Assembly (NCBI RefSeq): GCF_022808855.1
Contig: NZ_JAKZLF010000042.1
Span: 1-36,496 of the forward strand
DNA: 36,496 bases
Direction of reading: 5' to 3'
Source of the DNA: Anaeromyxobacter soli
GTDB lineage: Bacteria; Myxococcota; Myxococcia; Myxococcales; Anaeromyxobacteraceae
Shown here: piece after piece, positions 15,657 through 25,928 of the stretch
How positions within the stretch are numbered: the first letter of the stretch is position 1
Layout: the number at the start of each line of letters is the position of its first letter
Made by a program: the position numbers and the translations under genes
The notes under the pieces: generated by a model
Database searches by the model: none
What the model saw: the letters and a program-made list of their open reading frames with translations, nothing else
What the model was told of the DNA's origin: nothing

Positions 15657-16664
15657 ATCGATCGCCGGATCGTCCTCGTCCCCGCCGAGCTCGCCGGCAC
15701 GCGCCTCGACGTCGCCCTCGCGCGACTGCTGCCGGAGCTCTCCCGCGCTCGCGTGCAGCGCCTCGTCGAGGACGGCCGCGTCCGGATGGGCGAGCGGGCC
15801 GCCAAGGCGGCGGCGCGGCTCCGCGGCGGCGAGACCCTCGAGGTGGAGGTGCCGCCCCCGGAGCCCTCGCACCTCGTCGCCCAGGACCTGCCGCTCGCCG
15901 TGCTGTACGAGGACCGGGATCTCCTCGTGATCGACAAGGCCGCCGGCATGGTGGTCCACCCGGCCCGCGGCACGCCGCACTCCACGGTCGTGAACGCGCT
16001 GCTGCACCGCCTCGCCCGCGAGCCTCGGCCCGCGGCCGGCGAGGCGGGCTCCGCGAGCGGGCTCGACGAGGCGCGGCTCGGCCTCGTCCACCGGCTCGAC
16101 AAGGACACCTCGGGCTGCCTCGTCGTCGCGAAGACCGCGGCCGCCCTCGCCGCGCTGCAGGCGCAGTTCAAGGGGAGGACCGTCGAGAAGCGCTACCTCG
16201 CGCTGTGCCACGGGGCGCTCGCCCCGGAGGGACGGCTCGACACGCCCTACGGACGGCACCCGCGCGATCGCACCCGCTACACGGGCCGGGGGGCTGGCGC
16301 GCGGCGCGCGGTCACCGAGTGGCGCGTCCGCGAGGCGTTCGCGTCGGGCGCGACGCTCGCCGAGGTGACGCTCCACACCGGCCGGACGCATCAGATCCGC
16401 GTGCACCTCGCCGAGGCGGGGCACCCGCTGCTCGCGGACGCAGCCTACGGAGGGACGCGGCGCGAGGCGCGGCTCCCGCCGGAGCACCCGGTGCGCCTCG
16501 CCGCGGAGGCGATCGGGCGCCAGGCGCTCCACGCCGAGCACCTCGCGTTCGAGCATCCGCGCACCGGGCGGCGCCTCGCGATCGAGGCGCCCCTCCCGCA
16601 GGACCTCGCGCGCGCGCTCGCGGTGCTCCGCGCCGCCCCCGCTGCGCCGCCCCGGCGGCGCTGA
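15657..16664 (+). CDS. RluD-type 23S rRNA pseudouridine synthase with non-canonical start
   Basis: The RluA/RluD fold is clear: an S4 RNA-binding domain (VPAELAGTRLDVALARLLPE, then RVQRLVEDGRVRMG), followed by the synthase domain with LGLVHRLDKDTSGCLVVAK (catalytic Asp), KRYLALCHG and HTGRTHQIRVHL. The first in-frame ATG/GTG/TTG is GTG 15753, inside the S4 domain, which would delete half of it. Upstream the frame is open only to the TAG at 15639. The best candidate is ATC 15657, seven bases after GGGAG (15645-15649), giving 335 residues, close to the usual length. Target uridines cannot be told from sequence; the RluD subgroup modifies helix 69 of 23S rRNA. Its stop is one base from the convergent gene's stop. 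Confidence 0.85.
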   Translation: MDRRIVLVPAELAGTRLDVALARLLPELSRARVQRLVEDGRVRMGERAAKAAARLRGGETLEVEVPPPEPSHLVAQDLPLAVLYEDRDLLVIDKAAGMVVHPARGTPHSTVVNALLHRLAREPRPAAGEAGSASGLDEARLGLVHRLDKDTSGCLVVAKTAAALAALQAQFKGRTVEKRYLALCHGALAPEGRLDTPYGRHPRDRTRYTGRGAGARRAVTEWRVREAFASGATLAEVTLHTGRTHQIRVHLAEAGHPLLADAAYGGTRREARLPPEHPVRLAAEAIGRQALHAEHLAFEHPRTGRRLAIEAPLPQDLARALAVLRAAPAAPPRRR

Positions 16665-16665
16665 G

Positions 16666-18264
16666 TCACGGCCCCGCCGCCGTCGGCGGAGCGCCCGAGG
16701 CGACGCGGCACTGCTGGGCGTAGGCGTCGAGCTTCCCAGCGAGCGCACGCCGCGCGAGCGCGGGCGCGCGCTCGGGGAGCGCGTCGATCGCGCGCTGCTG
16801 GACCGGCATCGCCGACGCGCACTGGCCGAGGTCGGAGAGCACGGCCGCGTAGCCGGCCAGGATCGGCGGGCTCCAGGGGGCGAGCTGGACGGCGCGCCGC
16901 GCCACCGGGAGCGCCTCGCCGGACCGCCCCTGCGCGAGCAGCTCGGCGGCGAGGTTGTGCAGCGCCGCCGCGTTCGCGGGGGCGAGCTCGGAGGCGCGCC
17001 GGAAGGCGTCCTCCCGCTCGGCGGCGGCCGCTGGACCGGCGAGCGAGATGGCGAGGAAGGTCCAGGCGCGCGGATCGAGCGGGTGCGCCTCCACCGCCGA
17101 CCGTGCGAGCCGGACCGGGTCCTCGCGCCAGAGCGCCGCGCGGTACTGGAGCGCGATGGGGTGAGCGGGGTCCTCGGTGAGCGTCTCCTCGACCTCGGCG
17201 CGCAGGGCGTCCAGCCGCTTCGCGGGACCGTGCTGCCACAGCGCGAGGCGGATAGCGTGCACCTCCGGTGAGGGGATGCGCTGCTCGAAGTAGCCGATCG
17301 CGACGGGCACGGCGAGCTCGCGGGTCTGCGCCTCGAGGCGCCCCCGCGCGTGCGCGGCGAGCGCCGCGTCGAGCGCCTCGAGCCCGCCGGGCCGCGCCGG
17401 ATCGTGCTCGGGGAACGCCGCGCGCCAGGCCGCGTCGGGGGGCTCGCCCGCGGCGAGCCGCCGCTGGAGCTCGGTGAACGCGTCGGGCCGGGCGGAGGCG
17501 AGGTAGTGGACGAGGAGCCAGCTCGCCGCGTACCAGTCGAGCACGTCCCGCTCGCCCGCGGTCCCATCCCAGGCGAGGAGCGACCGCGCCGGCACCGGAG
17601 CGCGCCTCGCCCGCGCCAGCCGCGCCGCGGGAGGAGCGCCGAGCTCCAGGACGCCGCCGGGGACGTCCACGCCGAGCGACTCCATCGAGACCGCGATGCC
17701 CTCGGCGAACCAGCGCGGCTGGCGCAGGAACGCGCCCGAGAGGAAGTGGTGCGCGATCTCGTGCGCGAGGAGGGCGCGCTGGTCGGGGCGGAGCTCGCCG
17801 GAGAGCACGATCCGCGGCGGCCCGCCCTCGCTGCGCAGGTAGTAGCCCTCGGCGCCGTCCGGCGCGAAGGCAGCGTACTCGGCCGCGGGGGGGGGGGCGG
17901 GGGCCGCCCCGGCGCCCCGCCCGCGCCGCGCCGCGCGGCGCGCCGCGCCGCGGGCGGGGCCGGGGGCGTCGGCGCGCGCGGCGCCCCCCGCCCCCCCCCC
18001 GCCCCCCCCCCCCCCCCCCCCCCCCCCCCCGCCCCCGGGCCGTGCCGCGGGGAGCGCCGCGGCGACCGCCGCGCGCATCCGCTCGAACCGTTCGACGAGG
18101 AGCGCCGCCCGGCCGGCGTCGAGATCGGTGCGCAGGACGAAGTGATCGCTCGCGAGCTCGCGCCACTCGGCGCCGCCGCGATCGGGGCAGCGGAACGGTC
18201 GAGCTCCGCCCATGCACGCGCCGAGGAGCGAGCCGAGGACGACGAGCGCGCCGAGGCGCAGCAC
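16666..18264 (-). CDS. HExxH metallopeptidase-like lipoprotein with TPR region
   Basis: 532 residues as read from GTG 18264. A lipoprotein signal (LVVLGSLLGAC, Cys 17) suggests membrane anchoring. A gluzincin-like motif HEIAHHF (H168, E169, H172 in this numbering) with the downstream WFAEGIAVSMES resembles the MA-clan peptidase/DUF1570 group, which has a second acidic ligand in the EG helix. The C-terminal part (about 330-525) contains TPR-like helical pairs (AALHNLAAELLAQGRSGEAL). Residues about 78-125 are encoded by an almost pure G/C tract giving a long Gly run then Arg/Ala; this looks aberrant and may be an assembly error (see findings). Cleavage activity is predicted, not shown. A TACGAT lies six bases before the start. 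Confidence 0.75.
   Translation of the reverse strand: MLRLGALVVLGSLLGACMGGARPFRCPDRGGAEWRELASDHFVLRTDLDAGRAALLVERFERMRAAVAAALPAARPGGGGGGGGGGGGGGGAGGAARADAPGPARGAARRAARRGRGAGAAPAPPPAAEYAAFAPDGAEGYYLRSEGGPPRIVLSGELRPDQRALLAHEIAHHFLSGAFLRQPRWFAEGIAVSMESLGVDVPGGVLELGAPPAARLARARRAPVPARSLLAWDGTAGERDVLDWYAASWLLVHYLASARPDAFTELQRRLAAGEPPDAAWRAAFPEHDPARPGGLEALDAALAAHARGRLEAQTRELAVPVAIGYFEQRIPSPEVHAIRLALWQHGPAKRLDALRAEVEETLTEDPAHPIALQYRAALWREDPVRLARSAVEAHPLDPRAWTFLAISLAGPAAAAEREDAFRRASELAPANAAALHNLAAELLAQGRSGEALPVARRAVQLAPWSPPILAGYAAVLSDLGQCASAMPVQQRAIDALPERAPALARRALAGKLDAYAQQCRVASGAPPTAAGP
17885..18038. repeat. Extreme G/C low-complexity tract with homopolymers
   Basis: Contains G11 at 17887-17897, C10 at 17991-18000, C29 at 18002-18030, and GC-only sequence between with a single T and no A. 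Its ends are complementary (G run at one side, C run at the other), and the centre holds an imperfect inverted repeat of CCCCGCCCGCG type, so the strand could fold on itself. It lies inside the metallopeptidase-like gene. Nothing else in the window is like it. Confidence 0.9.
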
Positions 18265-18270
18265 GGGCGG

Positions 18271-18276
18271 ATCGTA
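18271..18276 (-). promoter_or_regulatory. -10-like TACGAT box before the metallopeptidase-like gene
   Basis: On the minus strand TACGAT is followed by six bases and GTG 18264, with no Shine-Dalgarno. It is identical to the -10 of the promoter at 15361. A TTGCGG lies 19 bases upstream, a poor -35. Confidence 0.4.
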
Positions 18277-18363
18277 ACGCCGTGTTGGGGGGCCGCCGCA
18301 AGGAGGGGCGGGCGGGCGCCATCCGCCTCGAAGGAGCCGAGCCCCGGGCGAGCCCTCCGGGCC

Positions 18364-19617
18364 TCAGCCCGGCACGCGCGCGCCGGGGGGCAATTCGGGC
18401 GGGGGATCCGCGGGCTCGAGCGGCTCGGGCGCGCGCCGCATGCCCTGCCCGCGCGGAGCGTCCCAGCCGCGGAACTGCACCTCCAGCCGCAGCATCAAGG
18501 CGTACTCCCGCTCGCGGCCCCGCTCGGGTGTCCACGGCCAGGACACCTCGGGCTCGACCTCGAAGAACAGCCAGCGGCGGTAGACGTCGGTGCGGAAGCG
18601 GGTGCTCGCGCTGTAGCGGTCCACGCTCGGACGACCTCGGGTCGTCCCCTCCATCCCCACGCCGATCGACATGGCGACGGTGGGCGAGAAGGCTCGCAGC
18701 GCGGCGAGCCCGCTCGACCACTCCACGCCGCGGCTGCGCTGGGTGAGCCGCCCCGAGCCCGAGAGCCGCAGCAGCGCGTAGCGCCGGATGCCGCGCTCCA
18801 GTGCCGCGTCGAGCGAGGTCCCGAGGTGCGTGTCGGTCCGCCAGAAGCCGCTCGTCGCGACGCGCGTCAGGAACAGCGGACCCACTGGGATGGCCCAGCG
18901 GAGCCGCGCGCGGACGAACCCGCCCGGCGGCAGCTGGAGCAGGAATCCGGCGCCGAGGTCGCCGTGCGCGAGGAGCCCCTCCCAGACCCGCACCCGCAGC
19001 TCCGCGCCTCCCGTCCCGACCGCGTCGGTGGGCTCCTCGCCCTCGGAGGGGAGGAGCGCGGAGATGGCGTCGCGCGTCTGCCCCTCGACGACGAAGCGAA
19101 GCCGGTCGAGCACGCGGTTCATGCCCGGCAGGCGCAGATCGGCCCGCAGCCCCACCGTGTAGCTCGGCGGATGGCCCCGCCGGAGCTTGAGCTCGTTGCG
19201 CCAGCGAACGAACGACAGCGATCGCTCGGCCTCGAGCTCGGTCTCGTCCGAGAAGAAGCGGTCGAAGACGATGACGGGCGCGAGCATGCGCTCCGCGATG
19301 AAGGCATGGCTCGCGTCGAGCCAGTTGTCCCCGCCGGCGGGCCGCTCACCGGGGGCGCCGGGGCCCTCGTCGGGCTGCGGGGGAGGCGCCCCCGGAGCCT
19401 CGGGAGCCTCCTTCGGCGGCAGCCTCGGCATGAACCAGGCGTTCGGGGCCGCGGGCTGGACCTGCGGGAGCGGAGACTCGAGCGCGGCGGGCGGCGGCAC
19501 GGCGGGCACGAGCGGCGCCGCCCGAGCGGGCTGCTGCCGTCCCGGGCGGGCGCTCGCCCCGACGGGCGCGAGCGCGAGCGACGCAAGGGCGAGGAGGGGG
19601 CGCAGGCGGCGCAGCAC
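18364..19617 (-). CDS. Exported protein, probable outer-membrane beta-structure
   Basis: 417 residues from GTG 19617. GTG codons at 19629 and 19665 are also in frame; 19617 is chosen because it gives a compact signal peptide (VLRRLRPLLALASLALAP then VGASA) and is preceded at ten bases by TAACGT. A Pro/Ala-rich segment (about 25-90) is followed by alternating beta-type sequence with aromatic girdles (FVRWRNELKLRRG, YTVGLRADLRLPG, WLFFEVEPEVSWPW), typical of an outer-membrane barrel of unknown substrate, then a Pro-rich tail. No family recognised. 98 bases separate it from the metallopeptidase-like lipoprotein downstream on the same strand. Confidence 0.65.
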   Translation of the reverse strand: MLRRLRPLLALASLALAPVGASARPGRQQPARAAPLVPAVPPPAALESPLPQVQPAAPNAWFMPRLPPKEAPEAPGAPPPQPDEGPGAPGERPAGGDNWLDASHAFIAERMLAPVIVFDRFFSDETELEAERSLSFVRWRNELKLRRGHPPSYTVGLRADLRLPGMNRVLDRLRFVVEGQTRDAISALLPSEGEEPTDAVGTGGAELRVRVWEGLLAHGDLGAGFLLQLPPGGFVRARLRWAIPVGPLFLTRVATSGFWRTDTHLGTSLDAALERGIRRYALLRLSGSGRLTQRSRGVEWSSGLAALRAFSPTVAMSIGVGMEGTTRGRPSVDRYSASTRFRTDVYRRWLFFEVEPEVSWPWTPERGREREYALMLRLEVQFRGWDAPRGQGMRRAPEPLEPADPPPELPPGARVPG

Positions 19618-19627
19618 GGTCGCCTGC

Positions 19628-19633
19628 ACGTTA
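19628..19633 (-). promoter_or_regulatory. -10-like TAACGT box before the exported protein gene
   Basis: On the minus strand TAACGT is followed by ten bases and GTG 19617. If it is the -10, the GTG at 19629 lies inside the promoter and cannot be the start. A weak AGG at about six to eight bases before the GTG could also serve as a ribosome site. Confidence 0.35.
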
Positions 19634-19725
19634 ACCCGCGCGGGCGCCGTCGGACAGTGGAACACCCGCGCGTCACCCGCTGCCGGCGCCGCGCCGTGCG
19701 CCGCCGGCAGCAGGGACCGACCGTC

Positions 19726-20625
19726 CTACAGGAACAGGCGCGCGTACACCGAGACGAAGCGCTCGTCGCCGCGGCTGCGGTTCTCGGTGAGGACGTCGCG
19801 GGCGCGAGGGAACCGGTCGAGCGCGAGGTACCCGGACGCGGTCGCGTTGTCCTCGCCGACGAGGTTCGAGAACATCACGTCGGCTCCGACGGTGATGTTG
19901 TGCACCGGGGTGAGCTCGACCCCGGCGTTCACCGGCCCCGCGACCTTCCGGTCGAAGCTGGACTGCTCGTTCAGCGGGTAGTCCAGGCCGATGTTCCCGA
20001 AGGCCGCGAGCCCCGGGAAGAGCTGGAGCTGGAGCCCGAGCGCGCCAGCGATGGCGTCCTTGAACGCCACGTCGCTGCGCTTGTTGAGGAACGACGTCCA
20101 ATCGGCGGCCGCGAGCAGCGCGAGGTTCGGGCCGAGGGTGGTCTTGTACTGGAGCCCCACCGCGCCCGTCCAGACGACGTCGCTGAACTCGAACGCCTGC
20201 ACGCGGGCCTCGACCGCGGCCTGGTTGGAGGCGCCCGCCCGCAGCAGCCCGAGCCGGATGCGGCCTCCGACGTCGTCGTAGACCTTCCGGCAGTCGTTGC
20301 CGCTCTCGCCGAAGCACAGGCCGGTGGAGTGGAAGACGCCGACCTGGAGATCATCGGTCACGCCGAAGTCGAGGCTGGCGGGGATGCTCCAGTCCGGAAC
20401 CCTGCCGTCGTTCGTGTTCGAGATCTCGATGCGGACCGGGACGCCGAGCTCGATGAGCCCGCGGGAGAGGGTGAGCGGCTGACGCACGAGCTCCTGCGTC
20501 GGATAGGAGTCCTTCGCGTACCGGGTGCCCGCTCCCTCGTCGAGCTGCGCGCGCGCGGGCGAGGCGGCGGCGAGCAGTACGACGACCCAGGCGACGACGA
20601 GGCGGAGAATCGCGTTCGGCTTCAC
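19726..20625 (-). CDS. Putative outer-membrane beta-barrel protein
   Basis: 299 residues from GTG 20625; AAGGGAG about eight bases upstream decides the start over the much longer frame that runs back through the next gene. Signal peptide: KPNAILRLVVAWVVVLLA then ASPARAQ. The mature protein has regularly spaced amphipathic strands (LIELGVPVRIEISN, VGGRIRLGLLRAG, AVGLQYKTTLGPNLALLAAA, FVSVYARLFL at the end), fitting a monomeric barrel of about 12-14 strands. One Cys pair (CFGESGNDC) probably forms a loop disulfide. Substrate unknown; no TonB plug or lipobox. Confidence 0.72.
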   Translation of the reverse strand: MKPNAILRLVVAWVVVLLAAASPARAQLDEGAGTRYAKDSYPTQELVRQPLTLSRGLIELGVPVRIEISNTNDGRVPDWSIPASLDFGVTDDLQVGVFHSTGLCFGESGNDCRKVYDDVGGRIRLGLLRAGASNQAAVEARVQAFEFSDVVWTGAVGLQYKTTLGPNLALLAAADWTSFLNKRSDVAFKDAIAGALGLQLQLFPGLAAFGNIGLDYPLNEQSSFDRKVAGPVNAGVELTPVHNITVGADVMFSNLVGEDNATASGYLALDRFPRARDVLTENRSRGDERFVSVYARLFL

Positions 20626-20733
20626 GGCGTGCTCCCTTCTCCAAGGGTGACTGTCGACGGCCGTTCTATGAGGCGGCGGCGGCCGCGCTCGCAACGCCAT
20701 CGAGTCGCACCCCGGCGGGCCCCGTCGAGCTGC

Positions 20734-20750
20734 CGTCACGGATCGTGACG
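20734..20750 (-). terminator. Palindrome over the methyltransferase stop codon
   Basis: CGTCACG-GAT-CGTGACG is a perfect 7-base inverted repeat with a 3-base loop, covering the stop codon of the minus-strand methyltransferase. It may be an attenuating or terminating hairpin, or a protein site; there is no U tract. Confidence 0.3.
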
Positions 20751-21356
20751 CCCCGGCGGAGCCGATCGGAGCGAGCCCCCGCGCGGCTGCGCCTCGAGTC
20801 GGCGCATGACGCCCCGAGCTCGCAGAGAGCTCGCGTCGAGCTCGAAGCCCGCCTCTCGGAGCGCACGCTCCGTCTCCCGGTTCGGATGGCAGCCGCCCGT
20901 GATCACCGTCCATGCGGGCTGCACGCGATCCTGGATCGCGCCGATGAGGTGACCGCCGCGGACGTGCTCGATGGCGCGCAGCGTCCCTCCCGGCGCGAGC
21001 ACGCGGCGCGCCTCGCCGAGCGCCAGGGGGACGTCGCGGACGCTGCACAGCACGAGGCCGGAGAGCACGGTGTCGAACACCCCGTCGCGGAACGGCAGCG
21101 CCTCGGCGCGGGCGAGCACGAGCGGCACGTGCGGCGCTCTGCTGCGGGCCCGGGCGAGGTTCGCGCGGTGGGGATCGACCGCGACGGCGGCGCCGCGAGG
21201 CAGGAGGGGCAGGTTCCGGCCGGTGCCGGTGCCGAGATCGAGCGTCCGGCCGCGGGCGCCGCCGGCGAGCCACTCGCGCCACCGGCCGAGCCGGCCGCGC
21301 TCGAGGAGGGCGAGGCCGAGATCGTACAGCCAGGGGATCTGCTCGAGGCCTCGCAT
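20736..21356 (-). CDS. Class I SAM-dependent methyltransferase (METTL7/UbiE-like)
   Basis: 206 residues. ATG 21356 is preferred to the adjacent ATG 21359 because AAGGAG then lies five bases upstream rather than two. SAM-binding motif I is TLDLGTGTGRNLPLLP, followed by AVAVDPHRANLARARSR (acidic residue for the ribose), the ALPFRDGVFDTVLS segment and VLCSVRDVPLALGEARRVL with APGGTLRAIEHVRG. GGCHPNRETERALREAGF at the C-terminal side is a hallmark of the METTL7-like group of small-molecule or lipid methyltransferases. Substrate not determined. It lies 28 bases downstream of the ABC exporter gene, on the same strand, suggesting an operon in which exporter and methyltransferase act on one product. 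Confidence 0.87.
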   Translation of the reverse strand: MRGLEQIPWLYDLGLALLERGRLGRWREWLAGGARGRTLDLGTGTGRNLPLLPRGAAVAVDPHRANLARARSRAPHVPLVLARAEALPFRDGVFDTVLSGLVLCSVRDVPLALGEARRVLAPGGTLRAIEHVRGGHLIGAIQDRVQPAWTVITGGCHPNRETERALREAGFELDASSLRARGVMRRLEAQPRGGSLRSAPPGRHDP

Positions 21357-21384
21357 CATGGCTCCTTCGCGCCGCGTGGCGGCG

Positions 21385-23265
21385 TCAGTCGAGGTAGCCC
21401 TGCGCCTGGAGCCGGAAGAGCTGGGCATAGCGGCCGCCGCGCGCCACGAGCTCACGGTGCGTGCCGAGCTCCTCGAGCCGTCCGCCGTGGAGCACGGCGA
21501 TCCGGTCCGCGATGCGGACCGTGGAGAACCGGTGCGAGATGACGATGGCGGTCCGGTCCGCCGAGAGCTCCTTGAAGCGCTGGAACAGCTCGTGCTCGGC
21601 CTCGGCGTCGATGGCGGCGGTCGGCTCGTCGAGCACGAGGACCTCGGCGTCCTCGCGCATGAAGGCGCGGGACACCGCGAGCTTCTGCCACTGGCCGGAG
21701 GAGATCTCGTGGCCGGACTCGAACCAGCCGCCGAGGACGGTGTCGTAGCCGTCCGGCAGCGCCTCCACCAGCGCCGCGGCGCCGCCCCGCCGGGCCGCCT
21801 CGGAGACCCGGGCGCGGTCCCCGACGAAGGCGGGGTTGCCGAGGCCGATGTTCTCCGCGGCGGTGAACTGATAGCGCACGAAGTCCTGGAACACGGCGCC
21901 GATCCGCTGGCGCAGATCGGCGGGGTCCATGTCGCGCAGGTCCACCCCGCCGTAGCGGATCTCGCCCTCGGTCGGATCGTAGAGCCGGAGGAGCAGCTTC
22001 ACGAGCGTGCTCTTGCCCGCTCCGTTCTCGCCCACGAGCCCGAGCTTCTCGCCCGGCGCGAGCGTGAGGGAGAGATCGCGGAGCGCCCACCCCGCCTTCC
22101 CCGGATAGCGGAACGAGACGCCGCGGAGCTCGATCTCGGCCGGACGCCCGCGGGGCGGGCTGCGGGGCGGGCGGGTGCGCGGCTCCTCGCCGCCGGTGGG
22201 GATGTCGAGGTAGCCGAACAGGTTCGACATGAAGAGCGCGTCCTCGTACATGCCGCCCACGCCGGAGAGGACCGCCTGCACGGCCCCCTGGCCCTGCCGG
22301 AACACCGCGATGTAGAGCGTGAGGTCGCCGAGGGAGATGTCGCCGCGCGCCGCGCGCCCGGCCATGAGGGCGTACATCGCGTAGAACGCGAGGAGCGAGA
22401 GGAGGCCGAAGACCATCCCCGCGCGGAGCCGGCGGACCGCCAGCAGGCGGTCCTCGTCGAAGAACTTCCGGAACAGCGCGCGGTAGCGGCCCAGCACGAG
22501 CGGCCCGAGGCCGTAGAGCTTCACCTCCTTCACGTGGCTGTCGCGGGTGAGGATCCACTCCAGGTAGTTGAGCCGGCGGCCCTCCGGCGCGCGCCAGGTC
22601 CAGAGCCGGAAGGACTCCCCCGAGAGGCGCGCCTCCGCCAGGAAGGCCGGCACCGAGGCGGCGACGATGACGAGGACGCTCGCGGGGGAGAGGCGCAGGA
22701 GGAGGCCGGAGAGCGCGACGAGGGTGACCGTGTTCTGCCCGATCGCGAACGCCTGCATCACGAGCGAGAGGGGCCTTGAGGAGGCCTCGCGCCGGGCGTT
22801 CTGCATCCGGTCGTAGACGTCGGCGTCCTCGAAGTGCCTGAGCTCGAGCTCGAGCGCCTTCTCGAGGATCCGCTCGTTGATCCGGTTGCCGAGCGCGCCG
22901 CGCAGGAGCTCGCGCCGAAGGGCGAGGAGGCGGCCGGCCGCCATTTGCACCGACATGAGCCCGAGCTCGAGGGCGACGAGCCACAGCACCCGCTCCCGGT
23001 CCTGCGCGAGGCCGCCGCGGGCGGCGGCGACGACGCCGTCGACGATGAGCTTCCCGATCCAGGCGATGCCCGCGGGCAAGAGCGCCAGCACCACGGTGAG
23101 CGCGGCCACGAGCAGCGCGCCGCGGCGGTCGGCCTCCCACACGAGCCGCATCGTCCCAGGCACCTGCCGGAACACGACGCGCATTCCCTGCAGCCGCTCG
23201 CGGAGCGCCTCGCCGGCGCCGCGCGGAGGCTGCGGGGGCAGGGGGTGGGAACGGGCGGCGGGCAC
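21385..23265 (-). CDS. ABC exporter, fused permease/ATPase (NisT-like)
   Basis: 626 residues from GTG 23265; the upstream extension overlaps the likely promoter. Residues about 1-330 hold six membrane helices (GALLVAALTVVLALLPAGIA, LVMQAFAIGQNTVTLVALSG and others). The C-terminal ATPase has Walker A GENGAGKST, Q-loop AVFQDFVRYQ, a variant signature ISSGQWQKLAVSRAFMR, Walker B VLVLDEPTAAID and H-loop ISHRF. The signature with QWQK(L)A and the HFEDADVYDRMQNARREA segment match the peptide-exporter subgroup typified by NisT/McjD without a peptidase domain. No precursor peptide gene was found beside it. A methyltransferase gene follows. A TATAGC box sits seven bases before the GTG. Confidence 0.88.
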   Translation of the reverse strand: MPAARSHPLPPQPPRGAGEALRERLQGMRVVFRQVPGTMRLVWEADRRGALLVAALTVVLALLPAGIAWIGKLIVDGVVAAARGGLAQDRERVLWLVALELGLMSVQMAAGRLLALRRELLRGALGNRINERILEKALELELRHFEDADVYDRMQNARREASSRPLSLVMQAFAIGQNTVTLVALSGLLLRLSPASVLVIVAASVPAFLAEARLSGESFRLWTWRAPEGRRLNYLEWILTRDSHVKEVKLYGLGPLVLGRYRALFRKFFDEDRLLAVRRLRAGMVFGLLSLLAFYAMYALMAGRAARGDISLGDLTLYIAVFRQGQGAVQAVLSGVGGMYEDALFMSNLFGYLDIPTGGEEPRTRPPRSPPRGRPAEIELRGVSFRYPGKAGWALRDLSLTLAPGEKLGLVGENGAGKSTLVKLLLRLYDPTEGEIRYGGVDLRDMDPADLRQRIGAVFQDFVRYQFTAAENIGLGNPAFVGDRARVSEAARRGGAAALVEALPDGYDTVLGGWFESGHEISSGQWQKLAVSRAFMREDAEVLVLDEPTAAIDAEAEHELFQRFKELSADRTAIVISHRFSTVRIADRIAVLHGGRLEELGTHRELVARGGRYAQLFRLQAQGYLD

Positions 23266-23272
23266 GGCGCCC

Positions 23273-23278
23273 GCTATA
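23273..23278 (-). promoter_or_regulatory. -10-like TATAGC box before the ABC exporter gene
   Basis: On the minus strand TATAGC is followed by seven bases and GTG 23265. It matches TATAAT at four positions but breaks the TANNNT pattern at the last base. The 85-base divergent spacer to speA contains it; GTGACA further upstream is too far (23 bases) for a standard -35. Confidence 0.35.
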
Positions 23279-23350
23279 ACGCACGCGGCGCTCCAGATCG
23301 ATGTCACACGCGCTCGATTTCTCGGGCGCGCTGTCGTAGATCAGCGGGCG

Positions 23351-25330
<1,980 letters not shown>

Positions 25331-25388
25331 TCCCGGTCCCCGCGGCAGGCGGTTGCGGAGCGCCGGCGGCCGCCGTTATCGAAGGGGA

Positions 25389-25814
25389 GTGGCCGAGCGT
25401 CCTCGCAAGCCCGGAGAGACCTTCGAGTCCTACGCCGAGCGGCTCATCCGCGAGGCCCAGGAGGAGGGCGCCTTCGAGCGGCTCTCCGGGGCGGGCAAGC
25501 CCCTGCCGCTCAGCGGCGGCGCGCTCCCGGAGGCGTGGTGGATCAAGGAGAAGCTCCGGCGCGAGAAGCTGTCGAGCCTCCCGGACTCGATCGCCATCCG
25601 CCACGAGGCCGAGGCGGTGCTCGCCGCCGTCGCGCGCGATCGTGACGAGCACGCCGCCCGCGAGCGGCTCGAGGCGCTGAACGCCAAGATCCGCCGCCTC
25701 AACGCGACCTTCGTCGGCTGGCCGCCGACGACCCTCGCGCCGCTCGACGTCGAGGAGGTGCTGCGGCGCTGGCGCGAGGGGCGGCTCGCCCCGTACGGCA
25801 CCGCAGCGCCGTGA
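25389..25814 (+). CDS. DUF1992 (DnaJ-homologue subfamily C member 28-like) protein
   Basis: 141 residues from GTG 25389; a TTG at 25353 would add a low-complexity Arg-rich extension. The conserved DUF1992 core is visible: ERLIREAQEEGAFERLSGAGKPLPL, split here as REAQEEGAFERL and GAGKPLPL, then EAWWIKEKLRREK and the helical RLEALNAKIRRLNATF. This domain is found in DnaJC28-like proteins; the biochemical role is not known. No J domain is present. It lies 58 bases after speA and may be cotranscribed. GAAGGGGA lies directly before the start, closer than usual for a ribosome site. Confidence 0.85.
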   Translation: MAERPRKPGETFESYAERLIREAQEEGAFERLSGAGKPLPLSGGALPEAWWIKEKLRREKLSSLPDSIAIRHEAEAVLAAVARDRDEHAARERLEALNAKIRRLNATFVGWPPTTLAPLDVEEVLRRWREGRLAPYGTAAP

Positions 25815-25928
25815 CCTCCGGTGTGGTCTTCCCCCACTGGGCCGCGCTCGAGGCGAGGGCCGGGGCCATGGTTCCGGCACCACTCACCCGAGGCGGCGCC
25901 CGCGCCGCCCTCCGCCGAGGAGCCGCGC

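Noticed and set aside
17350-20748. A 1132-codon plus-strand frame
   Set aside because: Antisense shadow of three minus-strand genes with signal peptides; crosses all their boundaries and shows no recognisable domain.
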